Of a stretch of 64,000 nucleotides of DNA, positions 44,235-51,812 are shown piece by piece. The translations under genes were made by a program, and so were the position numbers. The stretch covers positions 883,534 to 947,533 of the forward strand of contig JBLHZY010000002.1 of NCBI GenBank assembly GCA_047631555.1, read 5' to 3'. The notes below the pieces were generated by a model. That model was given only the letters and a program-made list of their open reading frames with translations. It was not told the DNA's origin and did no database searches. The DNA is from JBLHZY01 sp047631555 (GTDB lineage Bacteria > Pseudomonadota > Alphaproteobacteria > Rhodobacterales > Rhodobacteraceae). The first letter of the stretch is position 1; each line of letters starts with the position of its first letter.

Positions 44235-45437
44235 ATGCGTGATGCAGTCATCGTATCAACAGCGCGGACCCCGATTGGCAAAGCCTATCGCGGCGCGTTC
44301 AACGACACTTCCGGCCAAGAGCTTCTGGGCCATGCGATCAAAAATGCGGTTGAGCGTTCTGGTGTTGACCCTAACGAGATTTCCGATTGTGTGATTGGTG
44401 CGGCCCTTCAGCAAGGCTCAACCGGGGGCAACATTGGCCGCCAAGGCGCGATCCGCGCAGGCCTGCCCGTAACGGTTGGCGGCATGTCGCTTGATCGTCA
44501 ATGTGCGTCCGGCATGATGGCGATTGCCACGGCTGCAAAGCAGGTGATCACGGACGGTATGGATGTTGTTATTGGCGGCGGTGTGGAAAGCATCTCGCTT
44601 GTTCAAAACGACAAAATGAACGCCTACCGCCGCACGGATGCTTGGATCAAAAAGAACCAGCCTGCGATCTATATGTCGATGCTCGAAACAGCCGAGATCG
44701 TGGCCGAGCGTTATGGCGTAACCCGCGACGAGCAGGACGAATATTCGCTGCGCTCTCAGCAGCGCACCCATGCCGCCCAAGAAGCGGGCCGGTTTGACGC
44801 GGAAATCGTGCCAATCACCACCACGATGAAAGTGATGAACAAAGAGACGAAAGAAGTCTCTGACATGGAAGTCACGCTGACAAAGGACGAGGGCAACCGC
44901 CCCTCGACAACTTTGGAAGGCCTGCAAAGCCTCCAGCCGGTTCACAAGGACGGCCAGCAGGTTAAAGAGGGCAAGTTCATCACTGCTGGTAACGCAAGCC
45001 AGCTTTCCGATGGCGCCTCTGCGGCCGTTGTTATGGAAGCCAAATTGGCCGAACAGCGCGGGCTAACACCACTTGGTCGTTATGTTGGCGTGATGGCGGC
45101 GGGCTGTGAGCCGGATGAAATGGGCATTGGTCCAATCTATGCGGTGCCAAAATTGCTTAAAGCGCATGGCCTGAAAATCGACGATATCGGCCTTTGGGAG
45201 CTCAATGAAGCCTTTGCTTGCCAAGTGCTGCAATCGGCCAAAGTTCTGGGCATTCCTGAGGAAATCCTCAACGTTGACGGCGGCGCAATCTCGATCGGTC
45301 ACCCCTACGGGATGTCCGGTGCGCGCATGGTTGGTCACGCGCTGATTGAGGGCAAACGCCGCGGTGCGAAATACGTTGTCTGCACCATGTGTGTTGGTGG
45401 CGGCATGGGGGCGGCTGGCCTCTTTGAAGTTCTTTAA
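44235..45437 (+). CDS. Acetyl-CoA acyltransferase (thiolase)
   Basis: A 400-residue thiolase that finishes the oxidation cycle. LDRQCASGMM near 87-96 carries the nucleophilic Cys90, GHPYGMSGARM near 353-363 the catalytic His, and CTMCVGGGMG near 383-392 the second Cys386. It has its own purine-rich leader (AGAGAGAAGAGAGAG) in a 50-base gap after the SDR. It differs in sequence from the thiolase at 17.2 kb, which suggests a dedicated substrate. Confidence 0.92.
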   Translation: MRDAVIVSTARTPIGKAYRGAFNDTSGQELLGHAIKNAVERSGVDPNEISDCVIGAALQQGSTGGNIGRQGAIRAGLPVTVGGMSLDRQCASGMMAIATAAKQVITDGMDVVIGGGVESISLVQNDKMNAYRRTDAWIKKNQPAIYMSMLETAEIVAERYGVTRDEQDEYSLRSQQRTHAAQEAGRFDAEIVPITTTMKVMNKETKEVSDMEVTLTKDEGNRPSTTLEGLQSLQPVHKDGQQVKEGKFITAGNASQLSDGASAAVVMEAKLAEQRGLTPLGRYVGVMAAGCEPDEMGIGPIYAVPKLLKAHGLKIDDIGLWELNEAFACQVLQSAKVLGIPEEILNVDGGAISIGHPYGMSGARMVGHALIEGKRRGAKYVVCTMCVGGGMGAAGLFEVL

Positions 45438-45450
45438 GATCGCGACATTC

Positions 45451-45477
45451 GCGGGCGGTCCGTTCGGGGCCGCTCGC
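45451..45477 (+). promoter_or_regulatory. Intercistronic hairpin
   Basis: GCGGGCGG and CCGCTCGC pair (one G-T) around an 11-base loop in the gap between the thiolase and the ACAD11-like gene. There is no U-run; it may tune expression across the operon. Confidence 0.45.
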
Positions 45478-45503
45478 ACGACATTATATTGGGAGGAAAC
45501 GTC

Positions 45504-46739
45504 ATGGATCTTGGCGTAACAGACAAAGTACGGCCACTTATCGAGCAAGTGCGCAACATGGTTGAGAACGATATCGCGCCGCTCGATCACGAGTATCACG
45601 CGGAAATCGGCAACAACCCCGAGGGCGACCGCTTCAAAATGAACGCGCGCCAGCATGAAATCCTCACCAGCCTCAAAGACCTTGCCAAAAAACGCGGCCT
45701 TTGGAATTTCTGGCTGACGGGGTCGGAAAACGGCTATGGGCTCACAACGGTTGAATATGCTTATCTCGCTGAAGAGATGGGCAAAGTTGGCATCGCGGCT
45801 GAGGTTTTCAACTGTGCCGCGCCCGATACCGGCAACATGGAAGTGCTCGAGCGCTACGGCAATGACGATCACAAAGAGCGCTGGCTCAAGCCTTTGCTGG
45901 CGGGCGATATCCGCTCGGCCTATGTGATGACAGAGCCAAATGTTGCTTCTTCGGATGCAGCGCAGCTTGGGTTTGAAGCCAAACTTGATGGCGATGAGTG
46001 GGTGCTTAACGGCGAAAAATGGTGGGCTTCTGGCGCGGGCGACGAGCGCTGCAAACTCTATATCGTTATGGCTTGCACGGATGCGGATGCCCCAAAGCAC
46101 GCGCGTCACTCGATGTTCTTGATGGACAACGATCTGCCCGGTATCGAAGTGCTTCGCCCGATGGAAGTCTTTGGCAACGACGATGCGCCACACGGCCATA
46201 TGCACATTAAATTCACCAATGTGCGCGTTCCCAAAGCGCAGCTGGTGCTCGGCGAAGGCCGTGGCTTTGAAGTCGCTCAGGGTCGTCTTGGGCCTGGACG
46301 TATTCACCACTGCATGCGTGCCATTGGCCAAGCCGAACGCGCCTTGAAACTGATGGTAACGCGCTCGCTGAGCCGTGAAGCCTTTGGCAAAAAGATCGCC
46401 GATCTGGGCGCCAACCACGATATCATCGCCAACGCGCGCATGGATATCGAAATGGCGCGTCTGCTTTGCCTCAAAGCGGCGTATATGATGGATACCGTGG
46501 GGACGCGCGCCGCGCAGCCTTGGATTTCCCAAATCAAAGTGATCGCGCCATTAATCGCGACACGGATCGTGGACGATTCCATGCAGATGCACGGGGCGGC
46601 TGGTATCAGCCAAGATTTCCCCCTCGCGCGGATGTATACATCGCTTCGCACGCTGCGTTTTGCGGATGGTCCTGATGCGGTTCACCGCCGCCAAGTTGCC
46701 CGCGCCGAGCTGCGCAAATACAGCAACGAGAAGAAGTAA
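45504..46739 (+). CDS. Acyl-CoA dehydrogenase of the ACAD10/11 type
   Basis: A 411-residue acyl-CoA dehydrogenase that closely follows the dehydrogenase half of mammalian ACAD11: FNCAAPDTGNMEVL near 109-122, MTEPNVASSDAAQL near 145-158, GEKWWASGAGD near 170-180, and GRGFEVAQGRLGPGRIHHCM near 252-271 are block matches to that branch. In mammals it acts on 4-phosphohydroxyacyl-CoA and releases phosphate; in Pseudomonas putida LvaC plays this part in levulinate use. The kinase partner is two genes downstream as a separate protein. GGGAGG precedes the ATG at 45504. Confidence 0.88.
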   Translation: MDLGVTDKVRPLIEQVRNMVENDIAPLDHEYHAEIGNNPEGDRFKMNARQHEILTSLKDLAKKRGLWNFWLTGSENGYGLTTVEYAYLAEEMGKVGIAAEVFNCAAPDTGNMEVLERYGNDDHKERWLKPLLAGDIRSAYVMTEPNVASSDAAQLGFEAKLDGDEWVLNGEKWWASGAGDERCKLYIVMACTDADAPKHARHSMFLMDNDLPGIEVLRPMEVFGNDDAPHGHMHIKFTNVRVPKAQLVLGEGRGFEVAQGRLGPGRIHHCMRAIGQAERALKLMVTRSLSREAFGKKIADLGANHDIIANARMDIEMARLLCLKAAYMMDTVGTRAAQPWISQIKVIAPLIATRIVDDSMQMHGAAGISQDFPLARMYTSLRTLRFADGPDAVHRRQVARAELRKYSNEKK

Positions 46740-47408
46740 GTGGCTGAATTATATGTCATAAGGCATGCCCAGGCGTCCTTCGGGGCGGCGAATTACGATG
46801 TGCTCTCCGAGCTTGGGCATCGCCAATCTTTTGCTCTGGGCCGCGCTCTTGCAGCTCAGGGTATCTCTTCTGCGGATGCCTGGATCATGGGCGAACAGCG
46901 CCGCCATCGCGAAACCCTTGAGGGGGCCGCAAAAGGCATGGGCGTTGAGGCCGATCCGATCATCCACGCTGGCCTAAATGAATTTGATTTCAAAGAGTTG
47001 CTGGCCGCGCGTTATCGCCATACCCCCGAACCTGAGGGCATGCATACGGACCGCAAAAGCCATTTTCGCACGCTACGGGAGACGGTTCTTGCTTGGCAGC
47101 GCGATGAGGTGATTGATCCGCCAGAGACATTCGCCGCTTTTGAAGCGCGGGTTCAGGCCGCCCTTGATCATGCGCGCGGGCTTGATGTTGAGCGGGTGAT
47201 GCTTTTTTCCAGCGGCGGGGCGATTTCCCAGATGATCCGCGCCGTGCTTGGCGCGCCGGGGCCACAGCAAATCGAGCTGCAACTCCAGATGCGCAACTGC
47301 GCCGTGAACCGCTTTGTTGCGGGAAAAAACTCTGTCTTTCTCGCCGGTTACAATGAAACACCCCACATCAACGCCGAAACTTCGGCCGAGATGTTGACCT
47401 ATTCCTAA
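46740..47408 (+). CDS. Histidine-phosphatase-fold protein with altered second motif
   Basis: A 222-residue phosphoglycerate-mutase-like protein starting at a GTG directly after the previous stop codon. The first catalytic motif is present (VIRHAQAS, His9), but in the second motif the usual SHGG reads FSSGGAIS, so Ser158 replaces the second catalytic His. It may be a weak or specialised phosphatase. Its place between the dehydrogenase and the kinase of a pathway with phosphorylated acyl-CoA intermediates suggests it handles phosphate on a side product, but this is inference. Confidence 0.75.
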   Translation: MAELYVIRHAQASFGAANYDVLSELGHRQSFALGRALAAQGISSADAWIMGEQRRHRETLEGAAKGMGVEADPIIHAGLNEFDFKELLAARYRHTPEPEGMHTDRKSHFRTLRETVLAWQRDEVIDPPETFAAFEARVQAALDHARGLDVERVMLFSSGGAISQMIRAVLGAPGPQQIELQLQMRNCAVNRFVAGKNSVFLAGYNETPHINAETSAEMLTYS

Positions 47409-47418
47409 GGACGCAGAG

Positions 47419-48456
47419 ATGAGCGCCAATCCAGATCCGACCAAGCTTGATACCGACGCGGTTGAAGCCTGGCTCACCGCCAATCTTCCCGGTTTTCGCG
47501 GCCCCATCGAGGCCGAGAAATTCGCTGGCGGCCAAAGCAATCCAACCTTTCGCCTGACAACGCCCTCAGGGCGCTATGTTCTGCGCCGCAAGCCACCGGG
47601 TAAATTGCTGAAATCGGCGCATGCGGTTGATCGCGAATTCCGCGTGCAATCGGCGCTTCAGGGCAGCGATGTTCCCGTCGCGAAAATGCATGTGCTTTGC
47701 GATGATGATAGCGTCATCGGCTCGATGTTTTATGTGATGGAAGCGGTTGAGGCGCGCAACTTTGTAGATCCGCGCCTTGAGGAGCTTTCCAAGGAAGATC
47801 GCAAGGCGGTTTTTGCCGAAATGGGCCGGGTTCTGGCGGCGATCCATGACGTTGATATCGAGGCCGTGGGCCTTTCGGATTATGGCCCCGAGGGCAATTA
47901 TTACCGCCGTCAGATTGATCGCTGGACCAAGCAATATCGCGCCTCCGAAACCGAGGTTATCCCGGCGATGGAAGAGCTGATGACATGGCTCGATACCAAT
48001 ATTCCGCCCGAAGATGGGCAGCGCACCTTGGCGCATGGCGATTTCCGCCTCGATAACCTGTTGTTTGCGAGTGATGGGACCGCCTGCAAGGCCGTTCTTG
48101 ATTGGGAGCTAAGCACAATTGGCCACCCTTACGCCGATCTCGCGGCGGTGATCATGCAATGGCAAATGCCGCCCGGCGAGCAGGGCAAAGGCCTTGCCGG
48201 CGTTGATCGCGAAGCGCTTGGCATTCCGTCGGACGCTGAGTTTATCGCAGGCTACTGCGAACGCCGCGGGCTTGACGGCATCCCGGCGTTTAACTTCTAT
48301 TTGGCATTTACCTTTTTCCGTATGGCCGGAATTATCCAAGGCGTTTACAAACGCGCGCTGGACGGAAATGCATCGAACCCAGAGCGCGGGATTGCGCTTG
48401 GTGCGAGCGTTCCGCGCTTTGCTCAGGCTGGCTTGGAGGCTGCTAAAAATGGCTAA
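47419..48456 (+). CDS. APH-family kinase of the ACAD10/11 type (putative 4-hydroxyacyl-CoA kinase)
   Basis: A 345-residue aminoglycoside-phosphotransferase-fold kinase. GGQSNPTFRL near 37-46, VLRRKPPGKLLKSAHAVDRE near 54-73, LAHGDFRLDNLLF at 204-216 (catalytic Asp208) and VLDWELSTIGHPYADLA near 226-242 (metal-binding Asp228) match the kinase half of mammalian ACAD11 block by block, including RRQIDRWTKQYRA. It should phosphorylate the hydroxyl of a 4-hydroxyacyl-CoA so that the dehydrogenase can eliminate phosphate (as LvaA does for levulinate). It overlaps the next SDR gene by eight bases. Confidence 0.88.
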   Translation: MSANPDPTKLDTDAVEAWLTANLPGFRGPIEAEKFAGGQSNPTFRLTTPSGRYVLRRKPPGKLLKSAHAVDREFRVQSALQGSDVPVAKMHVLCDDDSVIGSMFYVMEAVEARNFVDPRLEELSKEDRKAVFAEMGRVLAAIHDVDIEAVGLSDYGPEGNYYRRQIDRWTKQYRASETEVIPAMEELMTWLDTNIPPEDGQRTLAHGDFRLDNLLFASDGTACKAVLDWELSTIGHPYADLAAVIMQWQMPPGEQGKGLAGVDREALGIPSDAEFIAGYCERRGLDGIPAFNFYLAFTFFRMAGIIQGVYKRALDGNASNPERGIALGASVPRFAQAGLEAAKNG

Positions 48457-49234
48457 ACGTTTCGAAGATCAAGTGGTTCAGATCACAGGTGCGGCCTCTG
48501 GCTTTGGTGCTTTGGCGGCGCGAGAATTTGCCCGCGAAGGGGCGAAGCTGCTGCTCTCGGATATCAATGGCGACGGGGTTCAATCCGTTGCTGAAGGCCT
48601 TCGCTCGGATGGGTTTGAAGTGATCGCCGAGCAGCTTGACGTAAGCGATGATGCGGCGATGGCGGCGCATATTGCGCGCGCGGTGAATGAGTTTGGCGGG
48701 CTGCAAGTTGCGCTGAACAATGCCGGGATTGGCAATGGCGTGATGGCCTTGCCCGATATCCCGCTTGAGGATTACGACCGCATTATGAACATCAATGCCA
48801 AAGGCGTGTTCATCGGGATGCGTCATCAGCTGCCAGTGATGCGCGCCGCAGGCTATGGCTCGATCCTCAATACAGCCTCTGCCGCTGGGCTTGTTGGTTC
48901 GGGCTTTTTGTCGGCCTACGCCGCGTCCAAACACGCCGTTGTGGGGATGACAAAAGCCGCCGCAGACGAGGTTGCGCGCTATGGTGTGCGGGTCAATGCG
49001 ATCTGTCCGTCATTCGCCTCAACCCCAATGGTTGAAAGCATGGGCGATACAATGGGCGAAAAATACGGTATCAGCCGCGAGGATGCGTATTCTAAGATAG
49101 CGTCGCGCGTACCGATGCGCCGGGTTGCTGAGCCGGGTGAAGTGGTCCAAGCGATGCTTTGGATATGTGAACGGGGCAATAGTTTTATGACGGGGCAGGC
49201 GGTATCAATTGATGGCGGGCTGACAGCCGTTTAG
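48449..49234 (+). CDS. SDR-family oxidoreductase
   Basis: A 261-residue short-chain dehydrogenase: ITGAASGFGALAAREFAREG near 12-31 binds the cofactor, NNAGIGNGVM near 90-99, and SAYAASKHAVVGMTK near 154-168 gives Tyr and Lys. The start at 48449 lies within the end of the kinase gene, so the two are translationally coupled. By analogy with the levulinate pathway it may interconvert a keto- and hydroxyacyl-CoA next to the phosphorylation step. Confidence 0.88.
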   Translation: MAKRFEDQVVQITGAASGFGALAAREFAREGAKLLLSDINGDGVQSVAEGLRSDGFEVIAEQLDVSDDAAMAAHIARAVNEFGGLQVALNNAGIGNGVMALPDIPLEDYDRIMNINAKGVFIGMRHQLPVMRAAGYGSILNTASAAGLVGSGFLSAYAASKHAVVGMTKAAADEVARYGVRVNAICPSFASTPMVESMGDTMGEKYGISREDAYSKIASRVPMRRVAEPGEVVQAMLWICERGNSFMTGQAVSIDGGLTAV

Positions 49235-49247
49235 GGGGAGTGGGGCG

Positions 49248-50072
49248 ATGAGCAAAGATCAATTCTTTGACGAAGATGTAGACGCTGATGGCGATCGAAA
49301 GTTCGTAACTGCGCTGGCGCGCGGGCTGGAGATATTGCGATGTTTTCGCCCCTATGAAACGACCCTGACCAATCAGGAAATCTCTGCGCGAACCGGGCTT
49401 CCTAAGCCCACGATTTCGCGCCTAACGCATACATTGCGCAAGTTGGATTACCTGATTTATTCTGAAAGAACAGGGACTTACCGCCTTGGCGCAGGCGTGC
49501 TCTCGCTTGGGTTTGGTGTTTTGTCGGGCATGGAAATGGCGGATCGTGCCGCCGATGAGATGAAGAAATTGGCGCACGGCCCGAATGCACATATCACTTC
49601 CGCTTTGGGCGAGCGGCATCGCATGTCTGTGGTCTATACGGCCGTGCATCGCAGCCAACAGGCCGTCGCGTTGACGATCAATGTTGGCGCGCGTCTGCCG
49701 CTGTTTTATTCCGCGATCGGGCGGGCGATTTTGGTCGCGATGTCCGAAGAAGAGCGCGGCCATATGATCAAGCTCGCAAAGCAAGAGCGGCCCACCGATG
49801 AGGCGCGAATCGATGCCTCTATCGATCAGGCGCTTGAGGACTACGCGCGCTATGGATTCTGCACCTCCTTTGGCGATTGGCGCCCGGAAGTGAACGGGAT
49901 CGCAGCGCCGGTGATCTCGCTTAATGGCGATCGCATCTATGGAATGAACGTGGGCGGGCCCTCCTTTTTGCTCTCGCCAGAAGAACTTTTGGAAGCCTAT
50001 GGATCGCGGCTCTTAGAAGCCTCGAATAACCTGTCACGCGGACAGCCAACACCGGGCCAGCCAATCGCATGA
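49248..50072 (+). CDS. IclR-family transcriptional regulator
   Basis: A 274-residue regulator. The N-terminal winged helix (LTNQEISARTGLPKPTISRL near 40-59) is followed by the effector-binding IclR domain (about 100-265) with IGRAILVAMSEEERGHMIK near 162-180. It is the only regulator inside the catabolic cluster and is encoded within the plus-strand operon (13 bases after the SDR), which suggests feedback control by an acid or acyl-CoA. The near-palindromic sites before both operons are candidate targets. Confidence 0.9.
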   Translation: MSKDQFFDEDVDADGDRKFVTALARGLEILRCFRPYETTLTNQEISARTGLPKPTISRLTHTLRKLDYLIYSERTGTYRLGAGVLSLGFGVLSGMEMADRAADEMKKLAHGPNAHITSALGERHRMSVVYTAVHRSQQAVALTINVGARLPLFYSAIGRAILVAMSEEERGHMIKLAKQERPTDEARIDASIDQALEDYARYGFCTSFGDWRPEVNGIAAPVISLNGDRIYGMNVGGPSFLLSPEELLEAYGSRLLEASNNLSRGQPTPGQPIA

Positions 50073-50485
50073 ATAAAGAATTTGATCGCGGGTTGATCGA
50101 AGATCCGTACCCGCTGCAGGAGCATCTCGGCTTTTATATGAGCGATTGGTCCGAGGGCTATGCGCGTTTTGAGTTGCCGCTCGAGGCCTTTTTGATGAAC
50201 CGATATGGCATCCCGCATGGCGGCGTTTATGCGATGCTGCTTGATACGGTTATGGGCTATTGCGGCAGTTTCACCGGCTCGTCTGAGCATCGGCAAATGG
50301 CGATGACCTTGACGATGAATGTGAGCTATCTTTCGCGGCCTAAAGGCAAAATTCTGATCGGCGAGGGCACCCGCACGGGGGGCGGCGCGAAAACCTTCTT
50401 TGCGGAAGGCAAGATTACGGATGAAACCGGCGAGCTGATCGCGACCTCCACAGGCGCGTTTCGCAAGCGCAGCGGTTCTGCCTAG
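50069..50485 (+). CDS. PaaI-type hotdog thioesterase
   Basis: A 138-residue hotdog protein: GIPHGGVYAMLLDTVMGYCG near 49-68 is the PaaI signature with the catalytic Asp, and MTLTMNVSYLSRPKGK near 78-93 the following strands. In an aromatic or acyl-CoA degradation operon such enzymes rescue CoA from dead-end thioesters. It overlaps the IclR gene as ATGA and closes the plus-strand operon, about 210 bases before the terminator stem. Confidence 0.87.
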   Translation: MNKEFDRGLIEDPYPLQEHLGFYMSDWSEGYARFELPLEAFLMNRYGIPHGGVYAMLLDTVMGYCGSFTGSSEHRQMAMTLTMNVSYLSRPKGKILIGEGTRTGGGAKTFFAEGKITDETGELIATSTGAFRKRSGSA

Positions 50486-50592
50486 ACAGTTTGTTTAAAA
50501 TTGTTGAGGTTGCGTTTGCGCGACCCTGCCTAAAGGATGGCCGCTTTACCCGTCGCGGCTTGCGCGCCGTGTGAAAGCTGCCTGCCGCTTAC

Positions 50593-50687
50593 TTTTTCTT
50601 GGAGATAAATACTCGCGCCGCAGGCAGGTCACTGTGCGCGGAACATTAGATTTTTGCCTCCGGCGGGAGTATTTCGGCCGAGAAAAG
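50593..50687. repeat. Inverted pair of the dispersed intergenic repeat (second locus)
   Basis: TTTTTCTTGGAGATAAATAC (50593-50612) and GAGTATTTCGGCCGAGAAAA (50667-50686) are the same unit, facing each other, that occurs at 19119-19312. Flanking GCGCCGCAGGCA and TGCCTCCGGCGG extend the inverted symmetry. Confidence 0.6.
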
Positions 50688-50694
50688 CCCAAAG

Positions 50695-50735
50695 AAAAGG
50701 GGCCGCTGGTTGAGCGGCCCCGATTTATTCTATTT
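50695..50735. terminator. Bidirectional terminator between the two convergent operons
   Basis: GGGGCCGCT and AGCGGCCCC pair around GGTTG. A T-rich run follows on the plus strand (GATTTATTCTATTT) and CTTTTCTTT on the minus strand, so it can end both operons. Confidence 0.8.
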
Positions 50736-50747
50736 CTCTTCAACCCT

Positions 50748-51809
50748 TTAGGCGGCGGATATCGCATCCATCACGCGGGTGAGGTGATAATCAGTATCGC
50801 CCAATTGGTGATCGATCATCACAAGGCGTTTGGCCATATGCGAGGCTGGGTATTCCCATGTCATCGCGATGCCGCCGTGCATTTGGATCGTCTCTTCCGA
50901 GCTGAGCTTTGCCGCGCGGCCGATCATATTCTTTGCCATGGAAACGGCGCGGGATTGGTCGGCTTCGCCCATACGGGAGGCTGCGAAGATGGTGATCGAG
51001 CGGGCTTGCTCGATCTCGGTAACGATATCGACGGCGCGGTGTTGGAGCGCTTGGAATTTGCCAATGGCGATCCCGAACTGTTTGCGCGTGCGCAGGTAGT
51101 CCAGCAGGATTTCGTTGGTCACATCCATCAGGCCGACAGCTTCGGCACAAAGCGCGAGCGCGCCTGCATCGAGCGCGTCTTGAAGCGCCGCGGTTGAGTC
51201 TTCAATCAGCAAGCGGCCTTTGGTGCCATCAAGGAAAACTTCGGCTGCGCCGCCGCCCTCAATCATGCAATAGCCGGTGACTTCTGCGTCTGAAGCTTGC
51301 ACCTCATAGAGGCTGACCTTGCTGCCGTTTTTCGCTGCAACAAGGATAACATCTGCGTCGTTGCCGCCGTAGACGGTGCTTTTGCGGCCCGAAAGCGCAT
51401 CATTTTTGGCTGTTGTTTCAATGAGATCAAAGGCATAGGGCGCGTCGATCTCACCAATGGCAACGGCGTAGCGGCGCGAGCCATCAAGCAGCGCCTCTTG
51501 GTCTTCGCCAGCCGCCGCCAGAAGGCGTGAGGCCATCAAAGCGCCGAGAATGGGCTCGGGGCAAAGCGCGCGGCCAAGCTCTTCGAACACAACTGTGATG
51601 TCAAAACCGGAGCCGCCAAAGCCGCCGGCTTCTTCAGTAGCTAGCGCATGAAGCACGCCCAATTCGGCCATTTCAGCCCATTTGGATGTATCGTGGAAGG
51701 GCGCCTCATAGGCGATCTTATTGCGGTGTTCGATTGGGTATTGATCGGTAAGAAAGCGACGCAGAGAGTCCTGCAGCATCCGGCGATCGTCTGTCAGATT
51801 AAAATCCAT
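50748..51809 (-). CDS. Acyl-CoA dehydrogenase, small subunit of pair 2
   Basis: A 353-residue acyl-CoA dehydrogenase-fold protein. The C-terminal QMHGGIAMTWEYPASHMAKR near 313-332 is present but the chain ends LGDTDYHLTRVMDAISAA without the EGT/S-N-E catalytic element, as in the small subunit of pair 1. It lies three bases after the larger dehydrogenase gene, its presumed heteromeric partner, and is the last gene of the minus-strand operon. Confidence 0.85.
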   Translation of the reverse strand: MDFNLTDDRRMLQDSLRRFLTDQYPIEHRNKIAYEAPFHDTSKWAEMAELGVLHALATEEAGGFGGSGFDITVVFEELGRALCPEPILGALMASRLLAAAGEDQEALLDGSRRYAVAIGEIDAPYAFDLIETTAKNDALSGRKSTVYGGNDADVILVAAKNGSKVSLYEVQASDAEVTGYCMIEGGGAAEVFLDGTKGRLLIEDSTAALQDALDAGALALCAEAVGLMDVTNEILLDYLRTRKQFGIAIGKFQALQHRAVDIVTEIEQARSITIFAASRMGEADQSRAVSMAKNMIGRAAKLSSEETIQMHGGIAMTWEYPASHMAKRLVMIDHQLGDTDYHLTRVMDAISAA

Positions 51810-51812
51810 GTC

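Noticed and set aside
45063..46532. Very long minus-strand open frame (489 codons) opposite the ACAD11-like gene
   Set aside because: Antisense of a clearly recognised enzyme; long shadow frames are common at this GC content.
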